This document shows, one piece after another, positions 7,378 through 14,290 of a stretch of 24,169 nt of DNA. Numbering within the stretch: the stretch's first letter is position 1; each line of letters begins with the position of its first letter. The DNA lies in assembly GCA_025965635.1 (NCBI GenBank), contig JAOPWO010000439.1:1-24169 (forward strand), written 5' to 3'. Made by a program: the position numbers and the translations under genes. The notes below the pieces were generated by a model, which was given only the letters and a program-made list of their open reading frames with translations, made no database searches and was not told the origin of the DNA. This DNA comes from Modestobacter sp. Lineage in GTDB: Bacteria; Actinomycetota; Actinomycetes; Mycobacteriales; Geodermatophilaceae.

Positions 7378-7391
7378 CGAACAACCGTTCG
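7378..7391. promoter_or_regulatory. CGAAC-N4-GTTCG palindrome just after the promoter
   Basis: CGAAC (7378-7382) and GTTCG (7387-7391) flank AACC, 12 bp after the -10 box. A repressor bound here would sit at about +5 to +20. The surrounding sequence is rich in AAC/CAACGA half-site-like words. Confidence 0.4.
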
Positions 7392-7510
7392 CACAACGAA
7401 AAACCATCCGGTGGGCATCCGGCCACCGACGGTGGGGGATGGCGAGCCGGTCGGTCCAGACACGTCCAGCAGCGGCCCCCGGGCCGCTCGGAACGGGGAA
7501 GAGGCACCAC

Positions 7511-7585
7511 GTGAACGTCAGCGACGACGTCCGGCCCGATGGCGGCAGGGGCACCCGGGCCCAGGGGCGGGACGTGCGGGCATGA
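7511..7585 (+). CDS. Possible 24-codon leader ORF coupled to the permease
   Basis: GTG 7511 has a good ribosome site (GAAGAGG ending 6 nt upstream) and opens a 24-residue hydrophilic frame (start VNVSDDVRPDGG, end RAQGRDVRA). Its TGA overlaps the permease ATG as ATGA. The permease itself has only a weak ribosome site, so translation of this frame may feed the permease. It could be a leader peptide, or the fused ends of a gene lost by internal deletion, as seen elsewhere in this window. No family is recognisable. Confidence 0.45.
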   Translation: MNVSDDVRPDGGRGTRAQGRDVRA

Positions 7586-8628
7586 GCGGGGCGACCGTCT
7601 CGGCGCCCACGCCCACCGAGCCGTCGCCGACGGCGCCCACGCAGCGGAACGGCTTCGGCCGCGCGCTGCTGGCCCAGGAGTACCTCGGCGTGCTCATCGC
7701 CACCCTGGGTCTGGTCCTGGTGATCGGCGCGTTCTACCCGCGCTTCCTCCAGTTCGACCAGCTCATGGCCATCCTCAACCAGGCCACCTACGTCGGGATC
7801 CTGGCCTGTGGGATGGCGTTCCTGCTGGCCATGCGCGAGCTCGACCTGTCGGTCGGATCGGTCTACGCGCTCACCGCGCTGGCGTGCGCGATGCTCGCGG
7901 ACTCGGGGATGAACCCGTGGCTGGCCGCCCTGGTGTCGATCGTCGCCGGGGGGCTGCTCGGCCTGTTCAACGCCCTGCTCATCCAGTACTTCGGCCTGCC
8001 GTCCATCGTGGCCACGCTCGCCACCCTGGCGATGTTCCGCGGGCTCACCCTCGCGCTGAGCGACGGGACCCAGGTGCTGGGCCCGCCGGTCGACGACCCG
8101 TTCTCCCAGGTGATCAGCGGTGACGTCCTCGGCGTGCCGGTCACCGGCATCGTGCTCGTGGTGGTCGCGGTCGTGCTCACCGTGGTGCTGCGCGCCACGC
8201 CGTTCGGCTACCGCGTGCGGTCCATCGGCTCCAACCCCGACGCCGCGCTGTTCAGCGGTATCCCGGTGAACCGGGTGCGCATGCAGGCCTTCGTGCTCAG
8301 CGGGGCCCTCGGCGGCCTGGCCGGCGTGCTGACCATCGGTTACCTCGGTGCCGCGGACCCCAACACCGGCAGCGGCTACGAGCTGCTGGCCATCGCTGCT
8401 GCCGTCATCGGCGGCACGTCACTGGCCGGCGGCAAGGCCACCATCGTGGGCGCCGCCCTCGGTGCGGTGCTGCTGGGCGTGGTGGGCAGCGGTCTGGCCT
8501 ACTTCAGCGTCCCGATCAACTGGAACCAGTTCGCCACCGGCGCGGTGATCCTCGGCGCGGTCTCCCTCGACAGCGCCGTCCGCCGCCGCCGCCGCCGTGC
8601 CCGCGCCGGCAGCGGCGTGCACCTCTGA
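7582..8628 (+). CDS. Sugar ABC transporter permease, RbsC/BPD_transp_2 family
   Basis: A 348-aa inner-membrane permease of the ribose/xylose/galactose type that would form a homodimeric channel with the double ATPase at 9886. After a soluble Ser/Pro/Thr-rich N-terminus (about 30 residues) come roughly nine to ten hydrophobic segments. Family stretches are MAFLLAMRELDLSVGSVYAL, GLPSIVATLATLAMFRGLTL, FGYRVRSIGSNPDAALFSGI (the coupling-helix region) and AAAVIGGTSLAGGKATIVGA. The C-terminus ends in a run of Arg residues encoded by a CGCC repeat near 8578-8600, a positive-inside tail. The ATG at 7582 overlaps the stop of the short leader ORF. The permease-first gene order is uncommon; related operons usually begin with the binding protein or ATPase. 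Confidence 0.93.
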   Translation: MSGATVSAPTPTEPSPTAPTQRNGFGRALLAQEYLGVLIATLGLVLVIGAFYPRFLQFDQLMAILNQATYVGILACGMAFLLAMRELDLSVGSVYALTALACAMLADSGMNPWLAALVSIVAGGLLGLFNALLIQYFGLPSIVATLATLAMFRGLTLALSDGTQVLGPPVDDPFSQVISGDVLGVPVTGIVLVVVAVVLTVVLRATPFGYRVRSIGSNPDAALFSGIPVNRVRMQAFVLSGALGGLAGVLTIGYLGAADPNTGSGYELLAIAAAVIGGTSLAGGKATIVGAALGAVLLGVVGSGLAYFSVPINWNQFATGAVILGAVSLDSAVRRRRRRARAGSGVHL

Positions 8629-8631
8629 GCC

Positions 8632-8649
8632 CGGGCTCGTCCGAGCCCG
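8632..8649 (+). promoter_or_regulatory. Hairpin between permease and binding-protein genes
   Basis: CGGGCTC (8632-8638) and GAGCCCG (8643-8649) form a perfect 7-bp stem with a GTCC loop, starting 3 nt after the permease stop. In a 136-bp gap inside the operon it may act as a partial terminator or RNA-stability element that sets different permease and binding-protein levels. Confidence 0.5.
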
Positions 8650-8764
8650 TGCACCACTGAGGCGTGGCCCGGTCCCCGGCCCGCTCTCCCGCACCCGACT
8701 CGGGGCCGACGTGGTCCGCGAGCCTGTCACCCCTGTCCCACCCGTCCATCTCAGGAGGAACATC

Positions 8765-9880
8765 GTGCGTACACGATCAGCGTCGACCGTGCGTACCGGT
8801 CCCGTGGCCCGCGGATCCCGCGTGCTCGTGGCCAGTGCCGTAGTCGTGCTCATGGCTGCCTGCGGCAGCAGCGACACCGAGGGCGGGGGCAGCGGGGCGG
8901 GCGGTGACGCCGCCGCGGCCGCCGAGGACCTCAAGATCGCCTTCATCGGCGCCGACGGCAGCCAGAACTTCGCCATCGAGATGATGGAGGGCGCGGAGGC
9001 GGCCGGCGAGGAGTTCGGCGTCGACGTCCAGGTCATCGCACCGACGAAGCTCGACGGCCCGGCCCAGGTCAAGATGTTCGAGGACGCGATCCGCACCGCC
9101 ACCGACGGCATCGCCGTCGAGACGCTCACCCCCGACCTGCTCACGCGGGCAGAGGCGCGCGCCGTCGAGGCCGGCATCCCGGTCATCGCAGTGGACACCC
9201 CGCCGCTCCCGGGCTCGGGCATCACCACCTACATCGGCAACGACAACCTCGCCGCCGGCGAGATGCTGGCCGGGGCCGCCATCGAGAAGCTGCAGGCGGC
9301 CGGCACCACCACCGGCAAGGCCGTCGTGGCCAGCCCGATCCCGGGTGTTCCCACCCTGGACCTGCGCGCCGAGGGCATGGCGAAGGCGTTCAAGGAGAAG
9401 CTGCCGGGCTTCGAGGTCGTCGGCCCGGTGGCCAGCGCCCCCGACCCGACCGGCAACTACAGCGCCTGGAACAACCTCGTCTCGGCCAACGCCGGGGCCA
9501 CGGTGTTCATGGACGCCGGTGACGCCGCCCTCGCCTCCCTCGCCCGGATCAACCGGGAGAAGGGCGGCAACCTGCTGACCGGTGCGTTCGACCTGAACAA
9601 GGGCGGGCTCGAAGAGGTCGCCGCGGGCACCAACTTCGCCGCCGCCGACCCGCAGCACTTCCTCAAGGGCTACCTGGCCACCCGCATGCTGATCGAGAAC
9701 GCGCTGGGCGAGAACGAGATCCCCGAGGGCTGGTGGGTCAGCACCGCTGAGCTGGTCACCCAGGACAACGTCGCGGCGATCCAGGCCCGCCAGGAGTCGC
9801 GTCAGGCCAAGCTGGACTACTACAAGCCGCTCGCCGAGGAGCAGTTCGCCAACCCGCCGATCCAGCCGCTGGAGGGCTGA
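8765..9880 (+). CDS. Sugar ABC transporter substrate-binding lipoprotein
   Basis: A 371-aa periplasmic-binding-protein type I (RbsB-like) receptor, anchored outside the membrane as a lipoprotein. Residues 1-33 form a signal peptide with Arg residues, the hydrophobic core VLVASAVVVLM and a lipobox ending at C33 (MAAC). A Gly/Ser/Ala linker (34-54) precedes lobe 1, which starts DLKIAFIGADGSQNF. Further family features are IPVIAVDTPPLP (139-149), IGNDNLAAGEMLAG (157-170) and FAAADPQHFLKGYLATRM (291-308). The GTG start has a very strong AGGAGGAA ending 4 nt upstream, as expected for an abundant receptor. The gene sits between permease and ATPase. The sugar cannot be read from sequence; a pentose, hexose or polyol is the normal range. 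Confidence 0.92.
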   Translation: MRTRSASTVRTGPVARGSRVLVASAVVVLMAACGSSDTEGGGSGAGGDAAAAAEDLKIAFIGADGSQNFAIEMMEGAEAAGEEFGVDVQVIAPTKLDGPAQVKMFEDAIRTATDGIAVETLTPDLLTRAEARAVEAGIPVIAVDTPPLPGSGITTYIGNDNLAAGEMLAGAAIEKLQAAGTTTGKAVVASPIPGVPTLDLRAEGMAKAFKEKLPGFEVVGPVASAPDPTGNYSAWNNLVSANAGATVFMDAGDAALASLARINREKGGNLLTGAFDLNKGGLEEVAAGTNFAAADPQHFLKGYLATRMLIENALGENEIPEGWWVSTAELVTQDNVAAIQARQESRQAKLDYYKPLAEEQFANPPIQPLEG

Positions 9881-9885
9881 GACCG

Positions 9886-11436
9886 GTGCTCGAGGCGCAG
9901 GGCATCCGCAAGGCCTACGGCGGCGTCGTCGCTCTGGCCGGGGTCGACCTGACCGTTCGCGCCGGCAGCGTCCACGCGCTGCTCGGCGAGAACGGTGCCG
10001 GGAAGTCGACGCTGGTCAAGGTGCTCGTCGGTGCCGTGACCCCGGACGCGGGTGTCCTGCGCCTGGGTGGCAAGGAACTGACGGTCGCCAACAGCGCGGA
10101 CGCGGTCGACCAGGGCATCGCCGTGGTCTCCCAGGAACTGAGCCTGTTCCCGGACCTCGACGTGCTGTCCAACCTGTTCCCGATGCGCGAGTACCGGCGG
10201 GGTCCGTTGGTGGACCGCCGCCGGATGGCGGCCAAGGCCCGGCCGGTGCTCGACGAACTGGGGCTGGACATCGGCCTCGACGACCCGGTCGAGGACCTGC
10301 CGCTGGACCAGCGCCAGCTGCTGGAGATCGCCCGGGCCCTGGTCGCCGACCCGGCCGTGCTGATCCTCGACGAGCCGACGTCGGCACTGCACTCCCGGGA
10401 GACCGAGCGGCTGCACGACGTGCTGCGCCGGCTCCGCAAGCGGGACGTGGCGGTCGTCTACGTCTCGCACCACCTGGAGGACGTGCTCGCCGTCTGCGAC
10501 GAGGTCACGATCATGCGGGACGGTCGGGTGGCCGTCCCCTCGGTGCCGGCCAGCACGCTGACCGTCGACCGGATCGTGCAGCACATGCTCGGCGACAAGG
10601 TCGCCGCGATCGTGGAGGAGCGCACGCAGCAGGGGGAGCAGGTCGTCGACCACGGTCAGCCGGCCCTGCGGCTGGAGAACGTGACCGTGCCCGGGGCGCT
10701 GGAGGACGTCGACCTCGCCGTCCCCTGCGGGCGGGTGGTGGGCCTGGCCGGCATCGCCGGTGCCGGGCACCGGGCCGTGCTCGACGTGGCGTCGGGCGTG
10801 ACGCGGCCCACGCGGGGCCGGGTCGTCCTGCCCGACGGCTCCCCCCTGAAGGCGGGGCTGCGGGGCGCCATCAGCCAGGGCGTCGCCATCGTCTCCGGCG
10901 ACCGGAAGCGCTTCGGCGTCATGCTCGACAAGCCGATCTGGGACAACATCGGCCAGGTGAGCTCGGTCGCGATGCGCCGGGACGGGATGTTCATCCGGGC
11001 CTCCCGGATCCGGGAGCGCGCCGGCGAGCACGTGCGGCGGCTGGGCATCAAGACGCCGTCGGTCGACCAGGAGGTCGGCATGCTCTCCGGTGGCAACCAG
11101 CAGAAGGTCGTCTTCGCCAAGTGGCTGGAGGCGAAGCCGACGGTGCTGCTGCTCGACGACCCCACCCGGGGGATCGACGTCGGCGCCAAGGCGGAGATCT
11201 ACAACCTGTTCCGCGAGCTGGCCGACGGCGGGGCCGTGCAGCTGGTGTCGTCGTCGGACCCGCGCGAGCTGGCCGCCGTCTGCGACGAGGTGGTCGTCTT
11301 CCACGAGGGCAAGGTCTGCGCCCGGCTCAGCGGGCGGCACCTCGACGCCCACACCCTGCTCGAGGTGATGAACACCGGCATCCCGCCCTCGGACGGGGAG
11401 CCGGACCGGGAGACCGCGGGCCGGCACGCGGGGTGA
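9886..11436 (+). CDS. Sugar ABC transporter double ATPase (RbsA/MglA/XylG type)
   Basis: A 516-aa cytoplasmic ATPase with two nucleotide-binding domains in one chain. Domain 1 (1-240) has Walker A GENGAGKST (34-42), Walker B VLILDEPTSAL (158-168) and the switch His in YVSHHLEDV. Its signature is degenerate (LPLDQRQLLEIARAL, 138-152). Domain 2 (about 258-500) has a degenerate Walker A (GIAGAGHRA, Lys replaced by His), an intact signature LSGGNQQK (400-407) and Walker B LLLDDPTRGID with Asp in place of the catalytic Glu. The degenerate parts all belong to the same composite site, so only one ATP site should hydrolyse. GTG 9886 follows the binding-protein stop by 5 bp, with GGAGGG 9 nt upstream. 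A perfect palindrome follows the gene. Confidence 0.94.
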   Translation: MLEAQGIRKAYGGVVALAGVDLTVRAGSVHALLGENGAGKSTLVKVLVGAVTPDAGVLRLGGKELTVANSADAVDQGIAVVSQELSLFPDLDVLSNLFPMREYRRGPLVDRRRMAAKARPVLDELGLDIGLDDPVEDLPLDQRQLLEIARALVADPAVLILDEPTSALHSRETERLHDVLRRLRKRDVAVVYVSHHLEDVLAVCDEVTIMRDGRVAVPSVPASTLTVDRIVQHMLGDKVAAIVEERTQQGEQVVDHGQPALRLENVTVPGALEDVDLAVPCGRVVGLAGIAGAGHRAVLDVASGVTRPTRGRVVLPDGSPLKAGLRGAISQGVAIVSGDRKRFGVMLDKPIWDNIGQVSSVAMRRDGMFIRASRIRERAGEHVRRLGIKTPSVDQEVGMLSGGNQQKVVFAKWLEAKPTVLLLDDPTRGIDVGAKAEIYNLFRELADGGAVQLVSSSDPRELAAVCDEVVVFHEGKVCARLSGRHLDAHTLLEVMNTGIPPSDGEPDRETAGRHAG

Positions 11437-11452
11437 CGTAGCACCCCGGAAC

Positions 11453-11490
11453 GGCAGAGCGGGCCCCGACCGGTCGGGGCCCGCTCTGCC
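11453..11490. terminator. Perfect 38-nt palindromic terminator
   Basis: The two 19-nt arms, GGCAGAGCGGGCCCCGACC and its exact reverse complement, lie in the gap between the convergent ABC ATPase and alpha/beta hydrolase genes. As RNA it forms a stem of about 17 bp on either strand, so it probably terminates both transcription units. Confidence 0.85.
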
Positions 11491-11546
11491 CTGCTGCAAG
11501 GACCTGCCCTGAGCTCGTGAGGGGTGGGGGGCGGCGGGGTCCTTCT

Positions 11547-12260
11547 TCAGCGGTCCAGGAAGTCGACCAGCTCCGCCGTCGCCGACAGGTAGGGCGAGTG
11601 GTCCATCGGCAGCTCGAGCACGTCGGTGCACGGGCTCTGCGCGATCATGTACCGCTGCAGCCGGGCCGGGATCGCGCGGTCCTCGGTGCACAGCACGTAG
11701 CTGCGCGGGACGTCGTCGACGCCGCCGTCCAGCGTGACCGGGGTGATGAACGGGACGACCGGCTGCCGGCCCTGGCGGTCCAGCGCCCACTCCGTCCACT
11801 CCTCGGACGTGGTCCCGTAGAAGACCTCCCGGCAGGCCTCGCGGGACATGTCCGCGACCGGCGGCTCGCCGCTGGCGGTCAGGTTGGCCTGGACGCCGTC
11901 GCCGGCGCCCTCGGGCAGGCCGGTGAGCGACACGAGGCTCTGGCCGTCCCGGGGCAGGAAGGCCGCGACGTACACCAGCCGGGAGATCCGCTCGGGACAG
12001 CGGGCGGCAGTCTGGGTGATGACGACGCCGCCCATGCTGTGGCCCACCAGGACCGCCTCCTCCGGCGACTCGGCGATCACCGCGCAGACCCGATCGACGT
12101 AGGCGTCCAGGGTCACGTCCTCGACCGGCGTGGGATCGGCACCCGACCCCGGCAGGTCGGGAGCGGAGACGGTGTGCCCCCGGCGCTCGAGCTCGGTGAC
12201 CACCGGCTCCCAGCACCAGCCGCCGGCGAAAGCGCCGTGGACGAGGACGAAGCGGGTCAT
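11547..12260 (-). CDS. Alpha/beta-fold hydrolase (esterase, methylesterase/HNL-like)
   Basis: A 237-aa serine hydrolase. The start FVLVHGAFAGGWCWEPVV carries the oxyanion-hole HG motif. The nucleophile elbow is GHSMGG (S75), the acid is D194 in CTEDRAIP and the base is H221 in MDHSPYL, so the triad is complete. Similar proteins cleave small carboxylic esters or act on cyanohydrins; the substrate here is unknown. The ATG at 12260 has AGGAGA 7 nt upstream and overlaps the stop of the Fe-S subunit remnant (ATGA), making this the last gene of the decayed catabolic operon. It looks intact, unlike four of the five genes upstream of it. Confidence 0.88.
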   Translation of the reverse strand: MTRFVLVHGAFAGGWCWEPVVTELERRGHTVSAPDLPGSGADPTPVEDVTLDAYVDRVCAVIAESPEEAVLVGHSMGGVVITQTAARCPERISRLVYVAAFLPRDGQSLVSLTGLPEGAGDGVQANLTASGEPPVADMSREACREVFYGTTSEEWTEWALDRQGRQPVVPFITPVTLDGGVDDVPRSYVLCTEDRAIPARLQRYMIAQSPCTDVLELPMDHSPYLSATAELVDFLDR

Positions 12261-12598
12261 GGGGGATCTCCTGGGTCGGTAGGGGTGGACGGCTGCTCCG
12301 GAGGGCCGGTGCACCGGCAGAGGGTGCCGCTGATCGCCTCGCGGATCTCGCCCCGGGTGGGGGAGGGCAGGCGCTCGAGCAGGTCCTCGGCGGCGAACAG
12401 CATCCCGGACAGGCAGAAGCCGCACGGGAAGGCGTTGTTCGCCCAGAACGCCGACTGCCGCGGGGTCAGTGTGCCCTCGGCGTCCAGGCCCTCCAGGGTC
12501 TGCACCGCAGCGCCCTGCTCGGGGGCGGCGGTGCGGCGTTCACCGTTGAGGGTCAGCTGCACCGTGCCGGCGGGCGCCGGGGTGGGGTCGGCGGTCAT
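12257..12598 (-). pseudogene. Molybdenum hydroxylase Fe-S subunit (CoxS-like), internally deleted
   Basis: 113 codons against about 155-165 in intact subunits. The beginning (VQLTLNGERRTA) and the C-terminal [2Fe-2S] domain are present: TLEGLDAEGTLTPRQSAFW, then the Cys pairs of FPCGFCLSGM and LCRCTG. Between NGERRTA and the TLEGL segment about 50 residues are missing in frame. In the family these include all four cysteines of the plant-ferredoxin-type cluster. The residues after CRCTG are also replaced by a short Pro-rich tail. The frame is still open, so a protein could be made, but it could carry only one of the two electron-transfer clusters. The start overlaps the FAD-subunit stop (ATGA), and its stop overlaps the hydrolase start. 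Confidence 0.85.
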
Positions 12599-13194
12599 GC
12601 GGGCGTCACGTCGACCCACAGCGGGGTCGCGGTCACCGCGCCCAGGACGAGGGACACCTCCCGGCAGACCCCGTGCCCGTCCAGCCGGAGCAGGGCCGCC
12701 GCGGTGGCGATCGGCCACGAGCTGCCGCCGCGCTTGAGCTTCACGTAGCCGTGCCCGGCGCCGACCGCGCTCGGCACGGCGACGCCCACCAGCACCTCGC
12801 CGGGCAGCAGCGAGGAGTGCATGGCGCCGGCGAACAGGTCGGCCACCGGGAAGGACCGCTCACCGGCCGGGGGGGCACCGCCGACCCGCCGACGGTCGCC
12901 TGGCTGCGCAGGCCCAGCCGCCGGTGATGCCTTCGGCCATGGTGCGCAGCAGCGGGGCGGAGCGCGTGACGTCGGGGCTGGCCCACAGCTCGGCGTAGGT
13001 GCACATGGCGCCCAGCGAGAGGCCGTCGCCGGCGGCGGTCACACCGCCCGGCCCGGCCCGGCGCAGGTCCACCAGCCGGTCCGGCCGGGACTCCGCGCGG
13101 CTCATCTCCGGCAGCACCCAGGTGCCCCGGCCAGCACCCGGCCGCCGCTGCCCAGCGCCGCGGCGCAGCCGGCCACGCTGTCGGGGCGTCCAGC
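12595..13194 (-). pseudogene. Molybdenum hydroxylase FAD subunit (CoxM-like), frameshifted
   Basis: Pieces of a CO-dehydrogenase/xanthine-dehydrogenase FAD subunit appear in order but in different frames. RPDSVAGCAAALGSGGRVLAG is followed by a shift near 13135. TWVLPEMSRAESRPDRLVDL then runs through LSLGAMCTYAELWASPDV to AEGITGG. A second shift lies near 12915-12925 and leads into LRSQATVGGSAVPP. A third lies at a run of seven C (minus strand, 12869-12875) and leads into SFPVADLFAGAMHSSLLPGE and WPIATAAALLRL. About 25 residues are missing before SFPVADLF. The C-terminal domain ends early at TPLWVDVTPA, some 70-90 residues short. The 5' end is fused to the large-subunit remnant. It cannot make a working flavoprotein as written. 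Confidence 0.85.
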
Positions 13195-13340
13195 CCGTGC
13201 GGCGGGCGGACCCTCGCCGCGTGCGTCGTCCCGGGCAGGGTGACGTCGCCGGTGTAGACGGCCCGGCCGGTCAGGCGCGCGTCGCTGTCGTGCCGCTCGA
13301 CCCGCTGCCCGGCCGACCGCCGGGGGAGCGTCGACGTCAC
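13195..13340 (-). pseudogene. Molybdenum hydroxylase large subunit (CoxL-like), N-terminal stub
   Basis: About 49 codons remain of a gene that normally has around 780. The frame opens with GTG overlapping the dioxygenase stop (GTGA) and reads GQRVERHDSDARLTGRAVYT followed by GDVTLPGTTHAARVRPPH. This is the usual N-terminus of xanthine-dehydrogenase-type molybdopterin subunits (family pattern: GxxxxRxDxxxRLTGxAxYxxDxxLPGxxHA). At about 13195-13205 the homology switches abruptly to the N-terminal region of the FAD subunit, so a deletion of over 2 kb removed the whole catalytic part, including the molybdopterin and active-site regions. The order in the intact locus was therefore large, FAD, Fe-S. 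Confidence 0.8.
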
Positions 13341-14290
13341 CCGGCGGTCCTCTCGGCCGCGTGCTCCTGGACGACGGCCTCCTGGACCACGAGGTCGATC
13401 TGGGCGTGCCGGTAGGGGTTGCTGACGCCGTACCGCTGCGCGCCGTCGGGGTCGTCGACCGGCTCGAAGTCGCGCACCAGGCTGCGCTTGACCGCGAACA
13501 CGGCGTCGGAGTCCAGGTAGGGGCTGCCGGACACGAAGATGTGCGTGGTGACCGGGGTGTAGCCCGGGGCGTCGGCGATGAAGTGGATGTGGGCCGGCCG
13601 GTTCGGGTGCCGCCGGGTCGCGGCCAGCAGCTGGCCGACCGGGCCGTCGGCGGGGATCGGGTAGTAGCTGGGCACCACGGTGACGAAGGAGAAGCGGCCC
13701 TCGTCGTCGGTGGTGAACAGCCCGCGGCCGTTGCCGGCCGGCTGGACGTCGGGCACCTGCACGTCGTAGAAGCCGTTCTCGTCGGCCTGCCAGACGTCGA
13801 CCAGCGCGCCGGCGATCGGCGACCCGTCGGTGGTGAGCACCCGGCCGGTGACCACGCAGGGCTGCTTGCCGCCGACCAGGTCGATGGACTCGCCGTTGGC
13901 CCGCACCGGCGACTCGGTCATGTGGAACGGGCCGAGGACGGTGGCCTCGGTGGCGCCGGCGACCTTGCGGTGGTTGATGTTCTCGACCAGCGCGGAGATG
14001 CCCAGGACGTCGGAGAGCAGCACGAACTCCTGGCGGACGTCGTCGCACTTCTGCCCGGTGCGGGTGAGGAAGTCGATCGCCGCCTGCCACTCGTCCATGG
14101 TCGGCTCGGTCTCCCGGACCGCGGCGTGCAGGTGCCGGACGAAGGCGCCCAGCAGCTCCTGCAACCGGCTGTCCGGGGCGCCGGCGAAGCTCCCGACGAC
14201 GGCGTCGGTGACGGTGTCCTCGGTGATGTCCTCGGCCAGCTCGGCGGGAACGGCCGGGGCCGGGGTGTCCTCGGGGCGGGGGACGGTCAT
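13337..14290 (-). CDS. Intradiol ring-cleavage dioxygenase (hydroxyquinol/catechol 1,2-dioxygenase type)
   Basis: A 317-aa non-heme Fe(III) enzyme that would cleave the bond between two ring hydroxyls, giving a muconate- or maleylacetate-type product. An N-terminal helical dimerisation domain (about 40-118, with FLTRTGQKCDDVRQEFVLLS) precedes the catalytic beta-domain, which starts TEATVLGPFHM. The four iron ligands are visible: Y175 (GFYDVQ), Y210 (SYYPIP), H234 and H236 (RPAHIHF). LGPFHMTESPVRANG points to the hydroxyquinol branch; catechol or chlorocatechol remain possible. The ATG at 14290 has GGAGA 7 nt upstream and overlaps the CocE-like stop (ATGA). Its own stop overlaps the GTG of the large-subunit stub. 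It appears complete although both flanking genes are wrecked. Confidence 0.9.
   Translation of the reverse strand: MTVPRPEDTPAPAVPAELAEDITEDTVTDAVVGSFAGAPDSRLQELLGAFVRHLHAAVRETEPTMDEWQAAIDFLTRTGQKCDDVRQEFVLLSDVLGISALVENINHRKVAGATEATVLGPFHMTESPVRANGESIDLVGGKQPCVVTGRVLTTDGSPIAGALVDVWQADENGFYDVQVPDVQPAGNGRGLFTTDDEGRFSFVTVVPSYYPIPADGPVGQLLAATRRHPNRPAHIHFIADAPGYTPVTTHIFVSGSPYLDSDAVFAVKRSLVRDFEPVDDPDGAQRYGVSNPYRHAQIDLVVQEAVVQEHAAERTAG

Noticed and set aside
7511..7585. Annotating the permease with a longer N-terminus from 7411
   Set aside because: The extra 57 residues are Arg/Gly/Pro-rich, lie in the promoter leader, and the ATGA overlap at 7582 gives a better start.
9820..12216. 798-codon minus-strand frame across the ABC ATPase and alpha/beta hydrolase
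   Set aside because: It reads the hydrolase in the wrong frame and the ATPase antisense, with repetitive Arg/Gly/Pro/Asp composition and no domain.
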